61,619 nucleotides of DNA, taken from NCBI GenBank assembly GCA_022566315.1, contig JADFJC010000008.1:1-61619 (forward strand). The letters run 5' to 3'. The DNA is from Planctomycetota bacterium (lineage in GTDB: Bacteria; Planctomycetota; Phycisphaerae; Sedimentisphaerales; Anaerobacaceae). The notes below the pieces were generated by a model. It ran no database searches, had not been told where the DNA came from, and worked only from the letters and a program-made list of their open reading frames with translations. Both the position numbers and the translations under genes were made by a program. Below, one piece after another: positions 25,579-32,890 of the stretch; within the stretch, counting starts at the first letter, position 1, and the number at the start of each line of letters is the position of its first letter.

Positions 25579-26838
25579 ATGATGTTCAGGTCACTCGCCA
25601 TAATCCGACAAAATATTTCTATCATGCTAATCAGTAGTATCCTAACAAGTGTTGCATGTGCTGCTAACCAAGAACCCTTCTGGCCCCAATTTCACGGGCC
25701 GAACCGAGACAACCTCTCCACTGAAAAAGGTCTTTTGAAGAAGTGGCCCGAGAAAGGGCCTGCCTTACTTTGGACAGCCAGGGGGCTGGGGCATGGGTAT
25801 TCCACTGTATCGATTGCCTCTGGCATGATCTACACAGCCGGCAGCATCGAAAAGGATACAGTCATCACCGCCTTGAACCTGGATGGCAAGGTTTTGTGGC
25901 AAGTGAAAAACGGCAAAGCCTGGACTGGAGACCGTCCCGGTACTCGTGGGACCCCAACCATCGACGGGGGTCGGCTGTTTCACCAAAGCCCTCTTGGAAA
26001 TCTCCTCTGCCTGGAAGCCAAAACCGGAGACAGGATTTGGGAGTTCAACATCCTCGAGAAATTCCAAAGCAAGACTACCACCTGGGCCATGGCTGAATCC
26101 TTGTTGGTTGATGGAGAACATTTGATTTGTTGCCCTGGAGGACCACAAACTTGCATGGTTGCCTTGAACAAAAAAACTGGGTCGGTTGTTTGGAAAGCGC
26201 CCAGTACAAAAGAGCTGGCCGGCTATGCCTCTCCTGCTCTGGCTGAATATCAGGGCATGAGAATCATCATCACGCTGACTTCCAAAGGCATGATCGGTGT
26301 GAATGCCGATACTGGCGAACTACTATGGCACGTCAAACACAAATCCTATGCGGACGAAAACGTGATGATGCCCATTTTTCACGATGGCCATGTCTTTATC
26401 AGCACCTTAAAGGCAGGCTCCGTCAAGTGGAAGATTAATGTTAAAGACGGCAAGGCCTCGCTTGAAGAGGTATGGCGTACACAGGAACTCGATAATCATC
26501 ATGGTGGTGTTTTGTTGATCAATGGAAATCTCTACGGCACGAGCACCTTCCGCAACAGGAACCTATGGATTTGCCTGGACTGGGAAACCGGCCGGAACAA
26601 GTATATGGATAAGGGTGTAGGTAAGGGATCACTCACGTACGCCGATGGAATGCTGTACACCCTCAGCATAGATGGCGTAATGGGACTTGTCCGACCAACT
26701 CCAATGGGCCATGAGCTGGTCAGTTCATTCAAGATTCCCGAAGGCGGAAAAGATAACAGTTGGGCTCATCCCGTGGTCTGTGGCGGCAGGCTGTACATTC
26801 GCCACAGCGAGTTCCTTTATGCATATAGTGTGAGGTAA
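25579..26838 (+). CDS. Secreted PQQ-like beta-propeller protein
   Basis: A 419-residue exported protein with a signal peptide (ISIMLISSILTSVACAANQE) and then WPQFHGPNRDNLSTEKGLLK, a start common in planctomycete BamB/PQQ-like proteins. Several propeller blades follow (ALNLDGKVLWQVKN, CLEAKTGDRIWEFN, ALNKKTGSVVWKAP, GVNADTGELLWHVK). No cofactor-binding residues can be assigned; the role may be scaffold or carbohydrate-linked. GAGGAG at 25567-25572 supports ATG 25579. It sits inside the accessory island, alone on its strand. Confidence 0.85.
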   Translation: MMFRSLAIIRQNISIMLISSILTSVACAANQEPFWPQFHGPNRDNLSTEKGLLKKWPEKGPALLWTARGLGHGYSTVSIASGMIYTAGSIEKDTVITALNLDGKVLWQVKNGKAWTGDRPGTRGTPTIDGGRLFHQSPLGNLLCLEAKTGDRIWEFNILEKFQSKTTTWAMAESLLVDGEHLICCPGGPQTCMVALNKKTGSVVWKAPSTKELAGYASPALAEYQGMRIIITLTSKGMIGVNADTGELLWHVKHKSYADENVMMPIFHDGHVFISTLKAGSVKWKINVKDGKASLEEVWRTQELDNHHGGVLLINGNLYGTSTFRNRNLWICLDWETGRNKYMDKGVGKGSLTYADGMLYTLSIDGVMGLVRPTPMGHELVSSFKIPEGGKDNSWAHPVVCGGRLYIRHSEFLYAYSVR

Positions 26839-27128
26839 AAAAACAGTCAGCGTCAGGGTCCACCACTATTCGGTATCCTGTAGGCATTGCTGTCCTTTGC
26901 GTCTTATATAATAGGCCGGAGTTGTCAGGCGAAATTTGATTACCAGTAAACGAAAATTTGTGGGATTTGTCAGATGCCCTGAATGCTTATCGGTAAATGT
27001 TCGATTGGTGGAGATTGGTGATCAAAAGCAATCTTCGGCTTTGTACGAGCGCCCAGAACCAGTACAATAAAAGGGCCAAAAAAGGCTGCTCAGTATCAAC
27101 ATATCAAAGACAATTAGCGAGAACGTAC
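26839..27128. other. Intergenic stretch, no gene seen
   Basis: Mixed AT-rich sequence without a convincing reading frame, promoter or repeat on either strand. Confidence 0.5.
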
Positions 27129-27161
27129 AAAAAAAAGGCCGTAAGCGAGAAGCTTATGGCC
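27129..27161 (-). terminator. Rho-independent terminator (minus strand)
   Basis: GGCCATAAGC and GCTTACGGCC pair around a 5-base loop (one mismatch) and are followed on the minus strand by eight T. It starts 15 bases after the stop of the small frame at 27177-27386. Confidence 0.7.
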
Positions 27162-27176
27162 CGTTGGTTCGTAATA

Positions 27177-27386
27177 TTAGGAATACATCGTAGTAGAAAA
27201 AACTTTGAACGCACAAGCCATCATAGGCGGCGGTCGGATTTGAATCGGTGAATGGTATTTTTTTGGAAAACAATCCTGCTGTATCGACTGATGCCCGAAT
27301 ATGTTTGTTTGTCCCCCAGCAAACCAATAAATCAATACAGCAAGGATTAACCACGTTGCTATAAAAGGTATAATCCCTATTGTCAT
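27177..27386 (-). CDS. Possible small membrane protein (69 residues)
   Basis: Begins with one likely membrane helix (GIIPFIATWLILAVLIYWFA). The rest is unrecognised, and the 3' part overlaps a stretch resembling a tRNA 3' end. GGGGA lies before ATG 27386, and a good terminator follows 15 bases after the stop. These flanking signals are the main support. Confidence 0.35.
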   Translation of the reverse strand: MTIGIIPFIATWLILAVLIYWFAGGQTNIFGHQSIQQDCFPKKYHSPIQIRPPPMMACAFKVFSTTMYS

Positions 27387-27682
27387 AGCGTATCCCCAAA
27401 AAGACCAACTAATGGTATCGGCTTAAGTTCAATTTTTTCCTTAATCAAACTGACCAATTTTCGGTGTCATTTTCTTTGTTTCATTCCCGAGAAAGGAGGG
27501 CGGAAGTCCATAGAATCACCAGGGTGGGCTATGCCCTTTTTCGATGCAGTTTGAAAGTCAAGGTTTTCAATACTGATATGCGGCTTTTGTTGAGGAAGTG
27601 CTTTGGATGCGTTGATTAAGGCATATTGCTCAATGTGAAAGAAATTAGAAGTGAAATCGAATGCAGAGTCGGATTTTTTTAA

Positions 27683-28585
27683 TTATTTTGTTCTTTCCAG
27701 CATGGCCATTGCTAATTGCCGCAGGGTATCGGCTTTTTTCCCAAGCGGCCTTAATACCGCCACCGCCTCATCGGCCAGTTTCTTCTCTAATTCTCTTGCC
27801 TTGTCAATTCCTACTACCGCCGGGTAAGTACACTTAGCTGCCTTTGCGTCTTTACCGGCCGTCTTACCTAATTGCTCACTGGATGCACTTACATCGAGAA
27901 TATCGTCAGCTATCTGGAAACCCAGACCAATCTTTAGGCCGTATTCACTTAGTTGGTCTATCTGTTGTTTGGATGCCCCGCCGCAGATAGCTCCCATTGC
28001 AGCGGCGCAGCGGAACATCTTGGCTGTCTTGTTGGTGTGGATGTATTCGATTCTGGATACTCGATTCTGGATACTCGACGAGCAACCAGTATCAAGCATC
28101 GAGGTTTTGATATCTGCCATTTGTCCGGCAATCATACCTGACGGTCCGGCATCCTGAGCCAATTGAGCAATTAGTTTTACCGCAATAGTTGGCTCATCAA
28201 TCTCTTTTGCCAAAATCTCAAATGCAAGCGTTAAAAGGGCATCGCCGGTCAGAATAGCCGTTGCTTCATCAAAGGCCTTGTGACATGTAGGAAGCCCCCG
28301 CCGAAGGTCGTCATCATCCATCGCCGGCAAATCATCGTGAACAAGCGAATACGTATGCACCATTTCAATCGCCGCGGCTGCAATCTCAGCGTTGCGATTG
28401 ACCTGGCCGCCGGCCAGTTCGCAGCACCACAGCACCAGCGCCGAGCGCACCCGCTTGCCCGGCGTCCCAAGTGTGTACTTGAGCGATTCTTTCAATTTGC
28501 TGTCTATCTGCTGTGAAGCTAAAAGTTGGGCCAGGGTATGATTAATAAGTTCAGCCTTCTCGTGTAATAAGGTATTGAAGTCCAT
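27683..28585 (-). CDS. ispA: Polyprenyl (farnesyl/geranylgeranyl) diphosphate synthase
   Basis: Condenses IPP with allylic diphosphates. The first Asp-rich motif is in LVHDDLPAMDDDDLRRG and the second in FQIADDILDVSA; GTPGKRVRSALVLW binds IPP. I start at ATG 28585 (MDFNTLLHEK), giving 300 residues; ATG 28615 lies in repeat words and is less likely. A family A repeat (28046-28103) is translated in frame as SMLDTGCSSSIQNRVSRI, exactly in the loop between GGQ-type GQMADI and YIHTNKT. It acts downstream of dxs; the two genes are split here by the accessory island. Confidence 0.92.
   Translation of the reverse strand: MDFNTLLHEKAELINHTLAQLLASQQIDSKLKESLKYTLGTPGKRVRSALVLWCCELAGGQVNRNAEIAAAAIEMVHTYSLVHDDLPAMDDDDLRRGLPTCHKAFDEATAILTGDALLTLAFEILAKEIDEPTIAVKLIAQLAQDAGPSGMIAGQMADIKTSMLDTGCSSSIQNRVSRIEYIHTNKTAKMFRCAAAMGAICGGASKQQIDQLSEYGLKIGLGFQIADDILDVSASSEQLGKTAGKDAKAAKCTYPAVVGIDKARELEKKLADEAVAVLRPLGKKADTLRQLAMAMLERTK
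28046..28103. repeat. Family A repeat in frame inside ispA
   Basis: CGATTCTGGATACTCGATTC, GGATACTCGACGAGC and AGTATCAAGCATCGAG words, the same family and reading frame as in dnaA (SML...CSSSI). Confidence 0.8.
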
Positions 28586-28597
28586 ATTGTTCACTAT

Positions 28598-28672
28598 TGA
28601 CAAATAGGTATTCATTATCGATTATTGAAAACAGATAAATAGTAAATAGTTGATAGTTGATAGTAAATGGAA
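28598..28672. repeat. Family B repeat between ispA and miaA
   Basis: ACTATTGACAAATAGG, TTATCGATTATTGAAAAC and AGTAAATAGTTGATAGTTGA words fill the divergent gap, so both promoters must lie in or be built from repeat DNA. Confidence 0.65.
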
Positions 28673-28674
28673 AA

Positions 28675-29595
28675 ATGATTCTTATTCTTGGCGTTACTTC
28701 ATCGGGTAAAGGCCGATTGGCTTTTGATTTGGCACAAAGTCTGGGTGCTGAAATAATCAGTATCGACTCGATGAAGGTCTATCGGCGAATGGACATCGGC
28801 ACGGCCAAGCCGTCGCGAGAGGTACGTCAGCGCATCAAATATCATCTTATCGACATAGTCGAACCGAGCGATTCTTTCAGTGTCGGGGCATTTCGCGAGA
28901 CGGCTCTGGAAGCGATGAAGCAGATAAAGAGCCGTAATATGCCCATTATCGCGGTCGGCGGAACCGCTCTGTATATAAAGGCCCTGCTTTACGGCCTTTT
29001 TGAAGGTCCCGGAACCAATGAGCAAATACGGGCCGAACTGAATTCGCGTGCAGAAGCACAAGGCTTGGCAGAACTCTATCGCGAGTTAACGAAGATTGAC
29101 CCCATAGCCGCCGAGCGGATAAATCCCAACGATTTCAAGCGTATCATCCGTGCTTTGGAGGTTTACCAGCTTACAGGCAAACCCATCTCAAGCCTCCAGA
29201 AGCAATGGGATAGGGAAGAGGCGAAACACGACTGGACGATAATAGGTCTGCGGAGAGAAAAAGCCGAAGAGAGCAAACGGATTAACAGCAGGGTAAAAAA
29301 GATGGTTGCCGCCGGCTTTGTTGATGAAATCAAAGCCCTGTTGGCTGAAGAGAAACCTTTGAGCAAACAGGCCCGATGTGCTATCGGCTATGCTGAGATA
29401 ATCGAATATATAAACGGCAAAATTGAGCTGGAAGAGGCAACGGAACTAATAAAGAAGAACACCAGACGTTTAGCCAAGAATCAGCGCACATGGTTCAAGA
29501 CCTTTAAAAATGTTCATTGGCTCGACATCGAGGCGGACGAATCCCCGGAAAAAATTCTCTCCCGCACGAAGATCTTTGTGGAAAGTGGAAAATGA
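28675..29595 (+). CDS. miaA: tRNA dimethylallyltransferase MiaA
   Basis: Adds a dimethylallyl group to A37 of tRNAs reading U-starting codons. P-loop LGVTSSGKGRLAF (GxTxSGK), SIDSMKVYRRMDIGTAKPS and YHLIDIVEPSDSFSVGAF are family motifs; KNTRRLAKNQRTWFK near the end is diagnostic. The frame opens at a TTG (28657) but ATG 28675 is the natural start, giving 306 residues. It uses DMAPP from the pathway containing dxs. Confidence 0.95.
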   Translation: MILILGVTSSGKGRLAFDLAQSLGAEIISIDSMKVYRRMDIGTAKPSREVRQRIKYHLIDIVEPSDSFSVGAFRETALEAMKQIKSRNMPIIAVGGTALYIKALLYGLFEGPGTNEQIRAELNSRAEAQGLAELYRELTKIDPIAAERINPNDFKRIIRALEVYQLTGKPISSLQKQWDREEAKHDWTIIGLRREKAEESKRINSRVKKMVAAGFVDEIKALLAEEKPLSKQARCAIGYAEIIEYINGKIELEEATELIKKNTRRLAKNQRTWFKTFKNVHWLDIEADESPEKILSRTKIFVESGK

Positions 29596-29721
29596 TTTAT
29601 TCCTGAGAGTTTATCGAGGTGCGAAGTATCGCACCCGACGTGGCTGAGCACGGCCAAACAAGTTTGACCGTGGCACCCTTAGCAGTTGCACGCCCTACGA
29701 AATGAATGAATTTGTTATTTT

Positions 29722-30153
29722 TCAGTTATTAAAAAATGACTTCAATGCACCGAGCAGAGCAGCATAAATCGGATTACAAAAATCGGCAACCGCCTGTTCA
29801 GAGCCTGATTCATAACTCGAAGTCCACTCGATGAATGTTGCATTCGAATCAGTAACCGGATAGAGACGAACAGTGCCTAAATAATTTGATACCGAGTCTT
29901 TAGATAGTGGTTCCGGGCCGTCGTCGATGCTATAGGTAAATGTATATTCGTCTTCATTAACTGATACAAGCGTTTCAAGAAATGCATCGTTTAACAGTCT
30001 TGTAGCACCTATTTCTGTACCGCCTTTTTCGCCGATGACATCGACCTTCGTTATCACAGGCTCGGCCCAGGAAAGATTATGAAAATCTTTAATCGTTTCC
30101 CAAACTTTTTCTCGTGGTGCATCGACAACTGTTGAATTATAACAATTTCCCAT
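29722..30153 (-). CDS. SRPBCC (START/PYR-like) family protein
   Basis: A 143-residue single-domain protein of the SRPBCC fold: NSTVVDAPREKVWETIKDFH, then GATRLLND, YTFTYSIDDGPEPL and ATFIEWTSSYE, ending in a long helix. Such proteins bind hydrophobic ligands; the ligand is not readable. GGGAG before ATG 30153 sets this start rather than the longer frame. It is driven by a promoter-leader module (30247-30275) almost identical to that of the Lys-rich mini-gene at 16876-16983, implying shared control. Confidence 0.82.
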   Translation of the reverse strand: MGNCYNSTVVDAPREKVWETIKDFHNLSWAEPVITKVDVIGEKGGTEIGATRLLNDAFLETLVSVNEDEYTFTYSIDDGPEPLSKDSVSNYLGTVRLYPVTDSNATFIEWTSSYESGSEQAVADFCNPIYAALLGALKSFFNN

Positions 30154-30246
30154 TTCTATTCTCCCGGTCATTCCATTCAAAACGTCAAAAAACAATCGCC
30201 ATTCTTTAATTTTAAGAAGTTTGAGTTACATCTTCTATTAATGAGC

Positions 30247-30275
30247 AGAATATGCAAACTGCGTACAGATGTCAA
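30247..30275 (-). promoter_or_regulatory. Sigma-70-type promoter of the SRPBCC gene (shared module copy 2)
   Basis: Minus strand TTGACA (30270-30275), 17-base spacer ending ACGCAGTTTGCA, and TATTCT (30247-30252). The following leader CATTAATAGAAG and AACTTCTTA match copy 1 at 17091-17119 without gaps. Confidence 0.65.
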
Positions 30276-30301
30276 GGGCGAATAGTTATTCGAAGAGGTT
30301 A

Positions 30302-30886
30302 TCAGGCGGTTTGTAATTGTTGTTGTGCGCGGAGTACTGTGGCGGTATCGCCCAGAACAAGCTGCTTTATCAAACTGCTTGGGACCAGGTTAATTCCCAT
30401 ATTGAAGATTTTCTCTTCAACCATCGAAGCAATCACCCGTGCCGTTGTCTGGCAGAGGTCATACTTTGTTACCAGGTCCTCGACTATTCTGGACTTGTCC
30501 CATCGGCATCTGCTGTTGGTTCCCTCTGTCCCGGCAAGCAGCTCAGCATCTGTCAGCTCCTGAATGTCAATCGAGACAACTTCAGTTCGTGAACGCTTAA
30601 GCCTCCGCTCGAAATGATATTCACTTAGCCCGATAGCAGCATCTTCATAGCTGATGGCTGTCAGAACCGCCTTGATTATGGAAAATATCTCGCTGCTGGT
30701 TGCGCTGCGACGGTTTTGTCGGTGATAAAGAAAGTATGTTACCACCTCGGCGAGCTGTTCTGCAATGTAAACATCCGCCTGTCCAATCTTATCAAGGGCG
30801 TTATTGATAGTCCCCATCACTTTGGTGTGCGCATATTCCTCGACGCTGCCATCGGCTTTTATAACTTTAAGCTGCGTTTGTATCAC
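30302..30886 (-). CDS. ATP-cone domain protein (NrdR-linked)
   Basis: A 194-residue protein with an N-terminal ATP-cone: LKVIKADGSVEEYAHTKVMG, then SAIT-like SIIKAVLTAISYEDAAIGLS. A second helical segment (RIVEDLVTKYDLCQTTARVI) in the C-terminal half resembles another partial cone. ATP-cones sense (d)ATP in ribonucleotide reductases and NrdR. AGGAGG lies within the apparent TTG-started frame, so I take GTG 30886 as start. It follows nrdR by 24 bases and is probably co-transcribed, so it may work with NrdR in dNTP-level sensing. Confidence 0.8.
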   Translation of the reverse strand: MIQTQLKVIKADGSVEEYAHTKVMGTINNALDKIGQADVYIAEQLAEVVTYFLYHRQNRRSATSSEIFSIIKAVLTAISYEDAAIGLSEYHFERRLKRSRTEVVSIDIQELTDAELLAGTEGTNSRCRWDKSRIVEDLVTKYDLCQTTARVIASMVEEKIFNMGINLVPSSLIKQLVLGDTATVLRAQQQLQTA

Positions 30887-30910
30887 CTTCTTTTTGCCTC
30901 CTTGCAAAAC

Positions 30911-31402
30911 TTACCAATCAAAGAGCCTCTGCCGACTGCTCGGCTCCGTTTCGGTAATTACCTGACTGACTTCCTTAATCAATTCGCCTGCATCCCTGAA
31001 GTCACGATAGACACTTGCAAAACGAATATACGCCACCTTGTCAACCCTGCGAAGCTGCTTCATTACTCTTTCGCCAATAATAGCTGATGAGACCTCCTTG
31101 TCGAAATTCCGGAATATATTTTCCTCAGCCTTGTCGGCTATTTGTCTAATTTGTTCTGTCGAGACAGGTCTCTTATAACAGGCCTTTTGTATACCGCTGA
31201 TGATTTTCTCTCTGTCGTAAGGAACCCGAGAGTTGTCTTTTTTCACTACGTAGAGCTTAAAGCTTTCGCCTATCTTCTCATAGGTGGTAAAACGCCTTTT
31301 ACACATCAGGCATTGCCGCCGGCGTCTGATTACTCTTCCACCATCGCTTGAACGCGAATCGACAACTTTATCCCGGTCTTCCTTGCAAAAGGGACATCTC
31401 AT
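30911..31402 (-). CDS. nrdR: Transcriptional repressor NrdR
   Basis: Represses ribonucleotide reductase genes when (d)ATP is high. The N-terminal zinc ribbon has MRCPFC and CLMCKRRF Cys pairs (4 Cys), with SRSSDGGRVIRRRR between, followed by an ATP-cone (YVVKKDNSRVPYDREKIISG) and RFASVYRDFRD. The frame reaches 31672, but the true start is ATG 31402, giving 163 residues, because the extra codons read through a terminator and repeat words (GTATCTCGCATCTCGTACTG). Confidence 0.95.
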   Translation of the reverse strand: MRCPFCKEDRDKVVDSRSSDGGRVIRRRRQCLMCKRRFTTYEKIGESFKLYVVKKDNSRVPYDREKIISGIQKACYKRPVSTEQIRQIADKAEENIFRNFDKEVSSAIIGERVMKQLRRVDKVAYIRFASVYRDFRDAGELIKEVSQVITETEPSSRQRLFDW

Positions 31403-31610
31403 TTCGTATCTCGCATCTCGTACTGCATATTGTGTTTGAGATACACTTCTAACCTCGTGATTAGCAGTCCACGAGACGGCTATCCACTTCGTGCAAACTC
31501 CCGACGGGCGGACACACTCTTTGAAGCTCATCGAGACAACACTACATCTGGTTAGCTTGTCTATTTTACACACAACATATAGTATGTCAAAGAAAATCTC
31601 ACAGCTTTTT
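31403..31610. other. Leader region of nrdR
   Basis: Begins with family C-like words (CATCTCGTACTGCATATTGT) next to the nrdR start. The rest has no recognisable gene. The nrdR promoter should lie here, below the terminator at 31611-31649, but no clear box pair stands out. Confidence 0.4.
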
Positions 31611-31649
31611 TTATAAAAAAAAGGCCTCTGCGCAGAGAACGCAGAGGCC
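31611..31649 (-). terminator. Strong rho-independent terminator upstream of nrdR
   Basis: A perfect 10-bp stem GGCCTCTGCG / CGCAGAGGCC with a 7-base loop, followed on the minus strand by eight T (31615-31622). Confidence 0.8.
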
Positions 31650-31832
31650 AACTCGGAAAGAAACTTATACACCCCCCCTTAGGTCTGGTACAAATCCTTC
31701 ACATAATGTGAAAGCCGTTATTGCTCTTTCCTGTTGTGCTACAATTAAAGTTTAATGTAAAAACCTTAAAGAGGCAAATCAAGACAGCTGTTTTTTTGCC
31801 TTTTTTTTAACAGCCCGATAAAACCGAGTACG
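31650..31832 (-). other. Gap between two minus-strand terminators; possible small transcript
   Basis: Contains a perfect palindrome TTCACATAATGTGAA (about 31699-31713) and a plausible minus-strand promoter (TTGCCT, 17 bases, TAAACT around 31750-31777). A plus-oriented GGCAAA...TTTGCC hairpin with eight T sits at 31773-31808. No protein gene is visible. An independent small RNA ending at the 31611 terminator is possible but unproven. Confidence 0.3.
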
Positions 31833-31862
31833 CACAAAAATAAGAGCGGAAAAAATCCGCTC
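31833..31862 (-). terminator. Rho-independent terminator after the parvulin gene
   Basis: GAGCGGA and TCCGCTC pair around five bases, followed on the minus strand by TTATTTTTG; 64 bases after the stop codon at 31926. Confidence 0.7.
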
Positions 31863-31925
31863 GATGGCAAAAAAAAATCTGAGACCGAAAATCGTATCTG
31901 CCGTGTGGGCCTATAACTTGTGCTC

Positions 31926-32816
31926 TTATTCGCTGTTTTTCGTCTTGTTACTGTCCGCTTGGGTGTCTTCGATTTTGGCCTTGCTTTTCAGCCCGTCTAT
32001 AAACTCATCGATAGCTTCTCCTCTCATCTGCTTTTCAAGCGCGTCCACTATCTCGCCCTTTACTTCTTCAAGCTCGGACACAACAGCCGGCTTTCTGTCA
32101 TACACCTTGGCTATATGAAAGCCAAAACGAGTGCGAAAGACGTCACTAACCTCTCCGGCACCCAAGTTAAAAACTACATCCTCGAACTCTTCTACCATTT
32201 GCCCTTTCATAACACAGCCTAAATCGCCACCGTTGTCGGCACAATCGGTATGTTTTTCAACCACCGCTTCAAAAGCTGCACCGTTTTTCAATTCATCCTG
32301 TGCTTCTTTTATCGCGTTATGAGCAGTCTCTTCGTCCGTCTGCCAGTTCACATATTTTACTATGTGAGCGACTCTGGCCTGCTCACCGGATTTGAACTGC
32401 TCCTTATTTTTCTCATAGTATTCCTGGATAGCAGCTTGCGAGGGCTTTGGCAAATCCTTGCAGACTTCGTTCAGCCTCTGCTCAACTCTCATCTGCATCT
32501 GGAGGGACTCTTTGATATCTTCATCATTTTTGACACCAAGGTCGTTATAAAGCTGCTCCTTGTCCTCATATTGTTCTTTTAGCTTAGCCAAAGCAGAATC
32601 GACCTGGGCTTCCGGGATTTTCCCGCCGTTCTCTTTTGCCTCCTGATTGATTAAAACCCTTTCAATCACATTCTCTCTGGACCAGTCAGTTAGTTGAGCT
32701 TCTCGCTCTTTGGGGTCCTGGTCTGAAAACACTCTTTCGTAATCCGGCCTTAAGCGTTCAACTTCCTGCTGTATCGCCGAATCTTCAATCTTTTCACCAT
32801 TAACAATTAGAGCCAT
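31926..32816 (-). CDS. Parvulin-type peptidyl-prolyl isomerase (SurA/PpiC-like)
   Basis: A 296-residue protein with a SurA-like helical N-domain (to about residue 150), a parvulin domain (ARVAHIVKYVN, NGGDLGCVMKGQMVEEFEDV, FGFHIAKVYD) and a charged C-terminal helix. It catalyses cis-trans isomerisation at proline. There is no signal peptide, so it probably acts in the cytosol, unlike SurA. It follows a thymidylate-synthase-like gene on the same strand and is ended by the 31833-31862 terminator. Confidence 0.88.
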   Translation of the reverse strand: MALIVNGEKIEDSAIQQEVERLRPDYERVFSDQDPKEREAQLTDWSRENVIERVLINQEAKENGGKIPEAQVDSALAKLKEQYEDKEQLYNDLGVKNDEDIKESLQMQMRVEQRLNEVCKDLPKPSQAAIQEYYEKNKEQFKSGEQARVAHIVKYVNWQTDEETAHNAIKEAQDELKNGAAFEAVVEKHTDCADNGGDLGCVMKGQMVEEFEDVVFNLGAGEVSDVFRTRFGFHIAKVYDRKPAVVSELEEVKGEIVDALEKQMRGEAIDEFIDGLKSKAKIEDTQADSNKTKNSE

Positions 32817-32825
32817 TTTTCGCCT

Positions 32826-32888
32826 TCCGTATTGCGTATTGCGTTCAAGAAAAGTTTCCGTGATTCAAAATTCAGTATTCAAAACTCT
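32826..32888. repeat. Family C and ATTCAAAATTCA repeats between two minus genes
   Basis: CGTATTGCGTATTGCGTT, then GATTCAAAATTCAGTATTCA. The family C words match those inside mnmE at 3211-3274. Confidence 0.65.
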
Positions 32889-32890
32889 AT

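Noticed and set aside
27226-27250. tRNA gene or attachment site (TTCAAATCCGACCGCCGCC on the minus strand)
   Set aside because: It looks like a tRNA T-loop and acceptor 3' end, but the T-stem does not pair and no 5' half is present; at most a relic.
31403-31672. N-terminal extension of nrdR to 253 residues
   Set aside because: It reads through a strong terminator and repeats; MRCPFC at 31402 is the true zinc-ribbon start.
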